A DNA stretch of 64,000 nucleotides from Posidonia oceanica (taxonomy: Eukaryota > Streptophyta > Magnoliopsida > Alismatales > Posidoniaceae): NCBI GenBank assembly GCA_037176725.1, contig JAZBRS010000049.1:33162001-33226000 (forward strand), read 5' to 3'. The notes beneath the pieces were generated by a model. The model ran no database searches and was not told where the DNA came from. It was given only the letters and a program-made list of their open reading frames with translations. Both the position numbers and the translations under genes were made by a program. This document shows positions 36,835 through 46,743 of this stretch, in pieces; within the stretch, counting starts at the first letter, position 1, and each line of letters begins with the position of its first letter.

Positions 36835-37257
36835 TCAAGAGGTAGAGACAGATGATCCGCATCTCATCTTGAGAAATGAAGGAGAGAGAGGAGCATGATT
36901 TGTAGAAGTACCTACAACTGGCTTTTCAAGGCTTTGTTGATGATTGTCCGAGCGGCGAGCCAGAGAAGGGCACAGGGGAAGGGAGAGAGATTGTGGAGCA
37001 CCAGATTTGTCAGCCTCATCTTTAGATTCCTTGGAGCCCTGATCCTCAAGAGCAGCAAGAAGGGCCTTGATATGGGCTTTTTTGAATTTGCGACTTTTGG
37101 ATGCCAAGAGCCCTGATTTCTTTGGGCAGGCCTTGGTCTGAACTTCGAAAACCTTGGGATTCTTTCCCATCGGAGAGGATTGGCTACTGTTTGCGTCCAA
37201 GGGTTCGGAGTTAAGCATGGGAGCTTTGCCATGATCAGTGTGGGAGGAGGGAATCAT
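36835..37257 (-). pseudogene. LINE ORF1-like 3' portion
   Basis: A 140-codon open frame rich in Ser, Lys and Pro, with basic stretches (KSRKFKKAHIKALLAALE), directly upstream of the endonuclease frame. Plant L1 ORF1 C-terminal parts look like this, but I see no RRM or CCHC knuckle in the piece. Position is the main evidence. Confidence 0.5.
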
Positions 37258-37294
37258 AGAGTCTAGGAGTGGACCAGAATAAGACCCTTGTAGG

Positions 37295-37533
37295 GGAGAG
37301 GCATTGAAGAAGAGGGAGGAGCAATCTCACGCTGCTGGCGGCCAAAAGGGACAGTGGAGTCAGACTTCCTAGACCAAGGTCTAGGCAAAATACTGGTGTC
37401 ACTAGACTAGGGGGTGAGAGGCATTGAAGAAGAGGGAGGAGCAATCTCACACTACTGGTAGCCAAAAGGGACAGTGGAGTCAGACTTCCCAGACCAAGGT
37501 CTAGGCAAAATACTGACGTCACTAGACTGGGGG
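37295..37533. repeat. Tandem duplication of 120 bp followed by a 15-G run
   Basis: Two copies with an exact period of 120 bases (gcattgaagaagagggagga at 37301 and 37421) differ at only a few positions. The second copy runs into 15 consecutive G at 37529-37543. The repeat lies in the 5' part of the LINE, where plant L1s may carry repeated promoter units. Confidence 0.9.
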
Positions 37534-37649
37534 GGGGGGGGGGCTCTTCTCACGAGCCTAGGACCTAGGCGATGCCCTAATCCATGACCCAAGCCTGCAG
37601 TCCCAGATGGAGCTCTGGTCTAGACATTGTGACCAGCACTAGACCCCTT

Positions 37650-38521
37650 TGTTGGGTTAAAATCCAATAATATAAGAGTCAATATAAAATCAATTAAAGT
37701 ATTATAGGCTATTTTATGATTAGGTCTACTGAAAGTGATCTATTTGGTTTAGGTTAAGCCTATTTACATCTTAAGTGGTGTGTATTAATATGTGTAGAGA
37801 CCATTTGGGCATATTTTCATTTGTTGATGGGTCAAATTGGAAATATGTAAAATTATAGACTTCTATAAATAGAGGCCATGGCCCCCAAACCCTAAGCCCC
37901 TGTTTGGAACCTAGATAAAGCTAGGAATAAAGCCAGAATTGGAATTACAATTCCGTTTGACAAGTCAAAAAGTGGAATAAAAACGGAATAGTAATTCTTA
38001 TTCTGATTTACTTATTCCGGAATAGCTATTCCGCGGGAATGGTGGAATAAAGTTATTCCGTTAAGTTATTCTGATACATGTATGTATACGGTGTGTTTAT
38101 TTTTTGTTTAAAAATTAATACATATATAATATGATGTATACATATTTTAAATTAGATATATATTAATAATCAAATTGATTATTATTAATCTACATATTTT
38201 CCACTTATTCCAACACTTATTCTACTACTTATTCCACTTTTCATCCAAATCAGAATATCTCCCTATACATACTTATTCACTTTTAAAAGAAAATCACTTC
38301 CAAATAGAATAGCAATACTATCAGAATACTAATACCACTTTTTACTTATTCCTACTTTTCTTATTCTACATCCAAAGAGGGGCTAAGACTTTTGGCCTCT
38401 CTTCTCTCTCACCCCCATCTTGAGAAAGAGTAAGAAAAAGGAGCTTGGTGGTTTGGAAGACCGGATTACAAGCACGTGATCAAGGGCAAATACTATTCAA
38501 TTTTCACATGAATTCAGGTAC
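37650..38521 (+). mobile_element. Copia-like LTR fragment interrupted by a MITE
   Basis: Starts TGTTGGGTTAAAATCC, carries a clear TATA box (ctataaataga at about 37863-37873) followed by 'ggccatggcccc' leader-like sequence, and continues after the MITE (38387-38521). The right end is cut by a Tat/Ogre-like LTR at 38522, so the other half is outside the visible context. Family assignment rests on LTR layout only. Confidence 0.5.
37896..38383. mobile_element. Tourist-like MITE (PIF/Harbinger type), uninterrupted
   Basis: 488 bp with inverted ends GCCCCTGTTTGGA and, inverted, GCCCCTCTTTGGA, flanked by 3-bp taa target duplications at 37893-37895 and 38384-38386. It has no coding capacity. It is inserted just downstream of the TATA box of the copia-like LTR. 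The same family in opposite orientation lies at 28187-32301. Confidence 0.85.
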
Positions 38522-39049
38522 TGTGACCATCCTGATGACGCGGCACGTGCTGCCAAAGCTCGCGCGCGCCGGCCGGAGAGAGGTCACGGCCAATGGTGAA
38601 TCCAAGGAAGGATACTCGACTTGAAAACACCGGAAAAAGCGAAGAAAACAAAGGATAAAGAAAAAAGGAGTCGCCACCTAGTCTATTAAATCGGAAGACG
38701 AGGAAAACCGAAGAAAGCATGAAAAACATGCAAATGCTGCTAAATGTGTGACTCGTGCCAATGGATAAGGGCATAATGGTCATTGCGGGCTGGAGAAAGG
38801 GTAAGGACTCCTACTACACATGGGGAAGGTGTTAGGCACCCCCATATACCCAGAATCGGTCTTTCAAGGCTCTTCGCTCGCATATGCGGGAATGTCGGTA
38901 ATGCCTGCCATTAACTGTACGTCCGTAGGCAAGGAATGCTATGTCATGCTATGAATGCTTTAATATGCTTAAGTGTATGCTTAAGATGCTAAGATACATG
39001 ATGGAAAACAAAACATGTGATTTATGTGCTCAGCAGTACTGTCAGTGTT
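38522..39049 (-). mobile_element. Tat/Ogre-like LTR, 3' end only (T0)
   Basis: The reverse complement of the last 500 bp of the T1 and T2 LTRs: the block with the GGGGGTGCCTAACACCTTCC-type sequence and the 'gtggcgactc' block are both present in inverse orientation. It begins TGTGACCATCC, which is the LTR end (GGATGGTCACA) on the minus strand, and is cut at 39050 by the start of the T1 LTR. It is therefore the oldest visible member of the nested tower. Confidence 0.8.
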
Positions 39050-39241
39050 TGTAGACACCCCATTTTGACAACATGGAAGATGGTGGACCCTCCTGCAAGC
39101 TCGCTCGGACTCTGGGATAGCCAATTTCCACTCAAACTCCATCCAAACCCACCTAAACCCATCCTAAAACATCACCAAACCTCAACCTAAACTTTAACCC
39201 AAGTCTCAAACCAAAACAACCTTTAAACCAACCTTGGGATG

Positions 39242-41532
39242 TTAGACGCTGGCTGTGCCAGCGTCCAATGTTGGACGCTACATATTCTAGCGTCCAACAT
39301 TGGACGCACTGCATGCTAGCGTCCAACGCGTTGGCCGCGGTAGCCCTTTGGCTCGCCCTCCGCCGCGCCCAGGGCCGTCCTCCGCCAGCTCCACTGCTCC
39401 CCTTGGACCGCTCAGCCATTTGGCTCGCTCCCGGAGTCGGTGCCTCACTTGGGTGCCGCCCATACAGCACGCCACCTGCCCCACTTTCCCGCCGTGTGTT
39501 CGTTTGGACGTTTCCGGCCAGCCTTTGCCAACCTGCTCCGCGCCGCGTACGCCACCTCCTCACCTACCACGGCAGTCTCGTAGAGCTCGCTCCCGTGCAC
39601 GCCACCTCTGGCCACCAACCCCACAGCATGCTCCTGCCAGCCCTGCTAAAGCCTCTGCAACACTGCTGCTAGTGCCAGAGGAACCCAACAAAACCAAGAC
39701 TTCATCGAATCCCACAGGTCACCACACCCATTCGTGAGAGAATCCAGAGCTTGTGCGACCTTGAGTGAGCTCCCACGAACGCTCCCCGACCTTCAGCCAA
39801 GCTCCCCAGTCCTCCCTTGCGCCTAGGGAGCTCGCCGGAGTTTGCCTGCTGCCTCATTCCACAGCGCCGATGAGGATTACAAACAGCCACCCGAGTTGCT
39901 AACAGGTAGGCTTCTCCTCACTTTTAGCTTGTACATGCATGTGGTAGCATGATAGGCTAGTTTGCACGTACACACATCCCCTTGGTTGGCCGGAATAGCC
40001 TCGGCTACCGGCCGCGAGGAGGAGGTGGGTGGAGCAATCCACCCATCCATTTCTGGCGCCGAGTACATGGACATGCTCGTCGTCACTCACTCTTGCTTCC
40101 TAGCAAGTTAGTTTGGGATTTTTGGCCGATTTGGCCACTAATCTTGGCCGGGAAACTTCCCGACCTGTTGGACGCACACGCTGGTGCGTCCAACGTTGGA
40201 CGCGCCCTGAGGCAGCGTCCAACAACTCTGCAGGTCTTTTATTTTATTCTGCTTTATTTTCGCTTCCATGTTGCTATGGCTTAGTTGCTTCCTTCTATGC
40301 TTACAGATGCCATGGTATGTTTAGTATCAAGTTTTGATCCCATCTTAGATCATTATGCCATGCTCCAGTTTGGTTTGCTGTTTCCCTGTGTAGGACGCTG
40401 GAGCACACCGTGTCCTACGTTGGACGCTGGTGTGTCCAGCGTCCTACTTCTCTACTTGTTTACACTTGCTTCCATGCTTGGGTGTTGCTTTCTTTTGAGT
40501 TGTAAACTTGCTCCATGCATGTTTAGTGGTGTTTGGCCTCCATGGCAACTACTTTTAAGTTCGCAAGTTCCTTTCTAAGGATGCATGTGGGTTTACATGG
40601 GTATTTGTTCCCTTATTTCCTTATACATGCTTCTTAAAATATTTTGTTTAGGATACTTGCTCAATCTATGTTGCATGCCTTGGTTTAGCCCGCTTTCAAT
40701 AGCTTGCATGCATATTTAAGTGATCTCTGAGCTCAGTTCTTCCTTGCAGCTTGATATGCTTCTTTCCTGTGTTGGAAGCAGATACACTCTGCGTCCTATG
40801 TTGGGCGTAGATGTACTCTGCGTCCTATATTTCTGCTTAGCTGCTCTTGCTCTAATGCTTACATGATGTTGTTATCTCCCATGCCTACTTAATCCATGCT
40901 TGCATGTTTGTGCTTAGCCCTTATAACAACTGTTGTCAAGTTTTTATGGCTTTTTATCAAGGGTTTATGCAGGTTTCCATGTCTTCGCCTTCCTCTGTGT
41001 TGGACGCAGGTACTGCTGGCGTCCTACATAGGACGTAGGTGGTTCTTGCGTCCTACACACTGGCTGTGTCTTTCCCCATGCATGCTTTGCAGATGCTTTT
41101 CTTTTGGATTTTTATGTGATCCATGTATGCATACTTAACCCTAGCCCATTTACAGCAACTTAAATGTATGCCATGATGCTTTCTCTGTCGCTTTGCATGC
41201 TGTTTTGTTGTATGCCTGTCTGCACCTTGTTGGACGCAGAGTGTTCTAGTGTCCTGTGTTGGACGTTGTGTACTCTAGCGTCCAACACCCTGCAATGTTT
41301 AAATCTAGTTCATGCTTGCTCCATGCCATTAAATCTTTCCTTTGGCTGTTACCTTGATTGCTCTGCATGATATACATGTCTTTTACTGCTTTATTGCATT
41401 TGCATCGCATTCATACATCTAGAATGCATGTTTTCTAAGACTGCATGGTTTCTGCTGTCTTCCCTCTGTCTTTGTTGGACGCTGTCTAGTCCTGCGTCCA
41501 ACATTGGACGCAGGTCAATGCTGCGTCCAACA
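39242..41532. repeat. Array of seven double/triple hairpin clusters in the T1 LTR
   Basis: Clusters start near 39242, 40167, 40391, 40771, 40999, 41229 and 41473. Each holds two (the first, three) adjacent inverted repeats about 28-30 bases long of the type GGACGC(N)5-11GCGTCC. The best stems are: GTTGGACGCAC/GTGCGTCCAAC, 11 bp with a 6-base loop, at 40167-40194; TTGGACGCTA/TAGCGTCCAA, 10 bp with a 7-base loop, at 39271-39297; and GGACGCTGG/CCAGCGTCC, 9 bp with a 5-base loop, at 40422-40444. Arms co-vary: TTGGAC pairs with GTCCAA in some units, TAGGAC with GTCCTA in others. Confidence 0.85.
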
Positions 41533-41694
41533 CTTACAGTTGGCAGAACATTGTTTTAAAGCACCGATTTCATTTCGCTTGCCGCTTTCTGCATTTTATT
41601 GCCTCCGACACATGCCTTGACACCCATGCATGCTGCTAGACCCCTGTTTTCAGTTTTACGTCTTGCATCACCTACTTTCCCGTGGTTTTCCACG

Positions 41695-41885
41695 TCGATT
41701 TTCTTTCCCCTTTGCATGTCATACACTTGCATCGTGTGGTTTTTTCTTGGTTTATCGAATCCGTTTTCTTTCCTCTTTGCTTGTTTTGCACTTGCATCGT
41801 GTGGTTTTATTTGGCTTTTCGGTCCTTGTTTCCTTTCCCCTTTGCATGTCGTACTTGCATTGCGTGGTTTTATCGGCATTTGGTT
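41695..41885 (+). repeat. Imperfect tandem repeat of about 65 bp in the T1 LTR
   Basis: Three copies of a unit containing 'tttcc.ctttgcatgtc.ta.cttgcatcgtgtggtttt'. It occupies the same place in the LTR, upstream of the conserved block, as the 30-bp minisatellite does in T2 and T3. Confidence 0.8.
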
Positions 41886-42452
41886 TTATCGCCTACATTT
41901 GCATTAGGGCAGTGATGCTTACTGTCTGGAGTTCTTACGAACCAGTGTTCGCCCTGTTCGGAACATAGGTAGTGCTGTTGAGCACATAGGCCGCACGTTT
42001 AATTTCCCATGCATGGCATTCAGGCACTTAGGTATTAAAGCATTCATAGTATGGCATAGCACTTATCGCCCACTGGGCGTACAGTTAAAGGCAATCATTG
42101 CCCACATTCCTGCAAATGCGAGCGAGAATAGCCAAGAAAGACCGATTCCGGGCATGTCGGGGGTGCCTAATACCTTCCCCGCACGTAACAGGAGTCCTTA
42201 CCATTTCTTTGGGCCTGCAATGACCATTTTGCCCTTGTCCTTGGCACGAGTCATACATTTTGCATAGCATTGCATTCATCTGCATGTTTTTCTATGCTTT
42301 CCTCGGTTTTCCTCGTCTTTCCGACAGTAGACTAGGTGACGACTCTGTTTTGTCTTATCTCTTGCTTTCCTCCTTCGCGTCGCTATTCATGAAGTTCCTT
42401 TTCTCGTCCGGACCCCTCCGGTCCGGATCCGTGGGATCAGGCATTCATAGGC

Positions 42453-42472
42453 TTGCGATTCTGCTAGGGATC
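42453..42472 (+). other. Decayed primer-binding site of T1
   Basis: ttgcgattctgctagggatc matches the T2 site TGGTGACTCCGCTGGGGA, and a presumed ancestor TGGCGACTCCGCTGGGGATC, with differences that are mostly C-to-T or G-to-A. In Ogre/Tat elements this site pairs with a tRNA 3' end (tRNA-Arg in described Ogres); I have not been able to test which tRNA applies here. Confidence 0.55.
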
Positions 42473-43584
42473 GAAGACTCCGGCTTTCGTTTTGGCTTTT
42501 GGCTTGCATGGTTTTTCGCTTGTACTTGCCTTATGCCTACTTCTTTGCTTTAATGCCTGGCTTATGCCTGTTTGCATGCTGTATTGCTTACATTGTCTTT
42601 ACTTGCTTTATTTATGCATTATACATGCTTAAATACTTGCTTGATGCACTATACATGCCTTTTGAGTGATAAATGCTTTGTTCTACACAATTGCTATGCC
42701 ATTACACATGCACATACCATGCATATCTGCCTTTTGATGTGACAAGTGTTTTTCTTTTCACTATCATGCCCACAAACACCTGCACATATCATGCGCATGC
42801 CTTTTGTGATGATGTATGTTGCTTGCTTGCCATGTTTGGGTGATTTTCTTTCCCTTTTTGCGTTAGGCCTAAGGACAACTAGAGACTGGTTGCTCCCCCC
42901 TTGGCAATTAAAAATAGCAAGTAAAAGTCAAATCTAGGAGCAACTAGAGACGCCAACACACATTCACCCTCTTTGGGTTAATAAAACATGTAAGATAAAA
43001 AACTTTAATCATTTTGCATGAATCATCATATAGGGCATGCATCTTCTCATCCCTGAGTCTACCTATCAGTTTGAGAAGGACAGTCTTGGTCTCTCGTTCG
43101 ATTGCTTTGGCACAGGGCGAGTTGGTTGGTCTGTCCCCCCTTGTTAGGGCTCGTGTCAGTGCTACCAGAGGGTACAACCCATGCTTCGGCAGGGTCAAGG
43201 CCACTAACGCACCACCCATTATACTTGAGCTCTGGCCAGGGTCTAGATGGAAACCTTACTTTCTGACCGAGTCGGTGACCCGTACATTTGTGGGAGTCCG
43301 AAGTAGACAACCTACTAGGACACACTAGAAATGCATCCATACCACCAATTAAACATTTGCATTTTCCTTTAGGTTTTAACACTTGTTTGCTTTGTTTGTA
43401 ACAGAGATCAGTGAGCGAATTCTCTAGTCGGAGCTTGAGTACTTCTCTTCACTGACGCCTCTGTTGTGACACCTGTTCTCGATCCTCCTCTTTTGAGCTA
43501 CTCGCCTTTGCGACTATAGCTCCCCGTAGGTGTCGCCCTCCCCCTTTTCGTCGTAACCCTGTTCTTACCCGCTCACGGTTAGCC
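42473..43584 (+). other. Untranslated leader of T1
   Basis: 1.1 kb between the primer-binding site and gag, alignable by eye with 52521-53842 in T2 (shared 'catatagggcatgcatcttc', and a GGTCTGTCCCCCCTTGT block at about 43127 and 53344). It has no supported open frame. Leaders of this length are usual in the Tat/Ogre group. Confidence 0.6.
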
Positions 43585-46500
43585 ATGGCCCAGCGCGCCG
43601 TTGAGCCCCTACTTACTGTTGTCACGGAGGGAGTTTCCGCTTCGGCCCCTCTGGTGATCGCTTTGACTTCCGCTGTACCTGTGCCTCCTCCTCAGGTACA
43701 GCTACCTCCCCTTTATTCTGTGGGGCAGTGGCAGGCTCCGGACTCGGTCACCCAGTCTATCTTGGTGACCGCCACCCGTGCCCCGGAGGCACCACTGTCT
43801 CCACTCTCTTAGGGCCATGTCCCTTTTGACACCCTTGCTGCTGCGGCGACTCCCGCCATAGGATCCCATCCTCTTGGATAGTCTGTGTCCTCTCCTCTTG
43901 GATCTAGTTCCCCACTGGTATTGCACTTCAACATCCCCACTGATGGGGCTCCTGAAGCACAATACCAGCGCTTGATGGAGCTTGCCCAGATATTCTAAGG
44001 CATGGCTCTATCTACTCGCCCCTCTTTGACTCCCTCTGCTCCTAAGGTCCCTCTGCACCCTGCTCCTGCTCTCTAGGTTTTCCTTGCTGCATTGCCGCCC
44101 CGGCCATCGCCTCAACTGCTCTCTGCTCCGGTGATAAAGGCGCAGCCTCCGCCCTCTGCATACACACCATTCACTGCACAGCATGCACCTCCGCCACCTA
44201 GTGGTCAGCCCCTCGGGTTGGTTCAAGCACAGCACTTTTCTGGCCCGTTGCCTGGCATCGTGCCACTGCAGTAGTTGTTACTCCCACAATCTCCACCACT
44301 CACTGCACAGCATCATGCTTACCCTTACCCTGTGCATACATTGCACCACCCACTGCACCCACTACACCCTTGCATGGATATGCCGGCCATCACGTCGCCC
44401 CATCAGGCGACGCGATGGTGGATCCAAAGGAGCACCTCGGTGCGATCCAATCAGCGTATGTGGTCCCTGCCCCTGCTGCCCCATCACCTTCGGCAGCAAC
44501 TCTAGAGTCCAACGACGACAGGTTTGCCGTTCTGGAGAAGGCACGTCGTCAAGTGCAAGGCACAAACCTCCACTCCTACCAATTCCGGGACCTTTGTTGC
44601 TTTCCAGAGGCGGTGCTCCCACCGAAATTCCGTATCTTGGATTTTGAAAAGTATAATGGTAGGGGCTACCCTATCGCCCATATGAAGGCGTATTGCAGAG
44701 ACCTTGCTCAGCTTCAGGCTGATGACAGGTTGTTGATCTGCCTATTCCAGAAAAGTCTTACTGGCCCAGCCCTCAAGTGGTTTACATCACTTGATATGGC
44801 CACCATCAAGACTTGGAATGACCTTGGCAGGGCGTTCCTGGAGCAGTACTCCTTTAACCTCGACTTGGTCCTTAAGCGCGAGGACCTTGTTGCTGTTAAA
44901 CAGAGAACCAACGAGCCGTTTGGGGAGTACGTCGGCCGTTGGCGTGCCCTTTCCACGCAAGTTCGCGATAGATCCTCTGACGAGGAATCTATTGAGATTG
45001 TGATCCGAGACGTGCATCCATCTACTAGGGCTCTGCTTGCCATCCAGTCTGTCACTAGCTTTGCATCACTGATTCGGGTTGGCACTCGCGTGAAGAGCTC
45101 CCTTCGGAGCGGCAACTTCCCAGTCCTCTCCGTCTTCGCCAAGCAGGCCGCCTCCTCCAGCAGCAGTCATGGCGGCAGTAGCAGCAACACCACCAACAAT
45201 AACGACAGCAACAACAACCCCAGGAGGAGGGATCCTCCACGGATTGCCGTGGCGTACGTCGACTCTCCTGCTACTCCTGTTCACATGGTGGCTCCGGCTG
45301 GCCCGAATCAGGTAGTTTATGCACCTACACCTAGTGCACCACACATTCCACATATCACCACCACCGCCTGACCAGTCTACCCAGCTGCATCGGTCCGGCA
45401 AGGACGACACCAAGGGCAGAGACGGCCTCACCATCAGTGTCGCTTCACTCAGCTAGTGGAGCCGCTGAGCGCCGTCTTCCCCAAGCTTGCATCTCTCATC
45501 ACGCTCCCCGAGGTCCGCCCACCACCGAACCCTCTTCCGGAGTGGTAGAGGATGGATCAGTTCTGCGACTTTCATCGAGTTGTCGGGCACTCGATCAATA
45601 GTTGCTTCACTCTGCGGGGCACCGTGCAGGGCCTGATTGACCGAAAGGTCATCAGTATCAACACACAAGAGGTAGCATCAACATCCACCCCTCCATCAGC
45701 ATCCTCCCTTGCATTAGGGTCAGCACCCCCCAATCCAAGCATTGTCCACCAGCCTCTACCGGAGCATTCTGGCCTGGGAGGCGCGGGGACCTCAGGTGTG
45801 CATTCTCTCTTTCCCTCTGGGTCCGCTACGTCTATGGTGGACCTTTCTGATCTTATTCGGGACATTTCCGAACCTTTCCCTTCTGCTCTCTATCATGCGG
45901 CGCTTGCCGATTTCGAGTCGGGGTTCACATTATTCGACTAAATGCCAAGCCGGAGCGCGGTACCGCGAGGCCCACCACGCAACCATAGGCTCAACCCCCC
46001 ATTTGCCTGCAAGCCAGGCCCCAACCAGAGCCATTACAGCCTCCCCACTAGCATCCTTTACCTCTCCACCATCTAGCAAATATCCCGGCAGCCCCTCTCG
46101 AGCTCGCAGCTTGTTCTCCCTTGGTAGTCAATCTAACCAGGGATACCCACTGCGTTCCATACGACTACGCCACAGAAATGTGTACGGATGTCACGCGGTT
46201 GGGGAGGGTCTACAGACCTGCAGCCCCAGCAGCCAGGCCTAACCCCCCAGAAGCTACTCCACCAGCAGGCCAGCCTGTGCCATCAAGCCAACCATTAGCA
46301 GGCCAATCCCCTGGTCCCCCAACTGCAGAACCCGCTACCAGAGCCACTACCTCCACCTCCAAAAAAGACCAGCCTTCAGCTGACATCACGGCCTAGTTGA
46401 AAAAAGTCAAGGCTGACATCTCCATTTGGGACCTAATTCATTCATCCCGTGAACACCGAGAGGCGTTTCTCCGCGTGTTCTAGTCTGCCTATGTGTCCCA

Positions 46501-46743
46501 ATCCATCGAGCTTGCAACCCTGGAGAATATGGTGGGTACGATCGCGGAGCCGCAGGTTATCTCTTTCTCGAGCGATGAATTGCCTCCAGCGGGGACTAAC
46601 CACAATCAACCCCTGTTCATCATGGTGCAGTTTAAAAGTTTCCGCATTCCCCTCTCACTGGTTGATAATGGGTCAAGCCTTAACGTCTGTCCCCTGCGTA
46701 CATCATTGAAGCTCGGATTCAAAGCCGAGGATATCACGTCAGC
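43585..46743 (+). pseudogene. T1 gag-protease, degenerate and cut by T2
   Basis: Starts MAQRAVEPLL at 43585. The Pro-rich N-terminal part is broken by stops from 43810 on. The best-preserved part (44370-45371) holds the gag capsid domain: FRILDFEKYNGRGYPIAHMK, then LKWFTSLDMATIKTWNDL and FLEQYSFNLD. A zinc-knuckle-like CDFHRVVGHSINSC follows at about 45564. The protease region near 46640-46690 reads SLVDNGSSLNVCPL, with DNGS at the active-site position. The frame ends at 46743, within FKAEDITSAV, where the T2 LTR starts. Most stops correspond to CAG or CGA in T2 (for example at 43810, 45369, 46395). Confidence 0.85.

Larger units (their letters stand above)
32450..37640 (-). mobile_element. 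L1-type LINE, nearly full length, degenerate
   Basis: On the minus strand the order is ORF1-like (37257-36835), endonuclease (36558-35680), reverse transcriptase (35365-33976), zf-RVT finger (about 33330-33150), then a 3' region ending near 32450. The order and spacing fit plant L1 elements of 5-6 kb. The 3' end is placed from the drop of coding signal, and no target duplication was found, so both borders are approximate. The 5' end probably abuts the copia-like LTR at 37650. Confidence 0.8.
39050..42451 (+). mobile_element. 5' LTR of Tat/Ogre-like retrotransposon T1
   Basis: Starts TGTAGACACCCCATTTTGAC, matching the start of the T2 LTR (TGTTGACACCCCATTTTGAC), and ends just before a decayed primer-binding site at about 42453, giving about 3.4 kb. 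It contains the array of GTTGGACGC...GCGTCCAAC hairpins (39242-41532), a 65-bp tandem repeat (41695-41885) and the conserved block near 42130-42240 shared with T0, T2 and T3. The end position is uncertain by a few bases because the terminal CA has mutated. Open frames within (for example 39268-39737) are not supported as genes. Confidence 0.82.

Noticed and set aside
39153..39737. Overlapping 107-145 codon frames on both strands
   Set aside because: GC-rich T1 LTR with hairpin repeats; no recognisable domain and no preferred frame.
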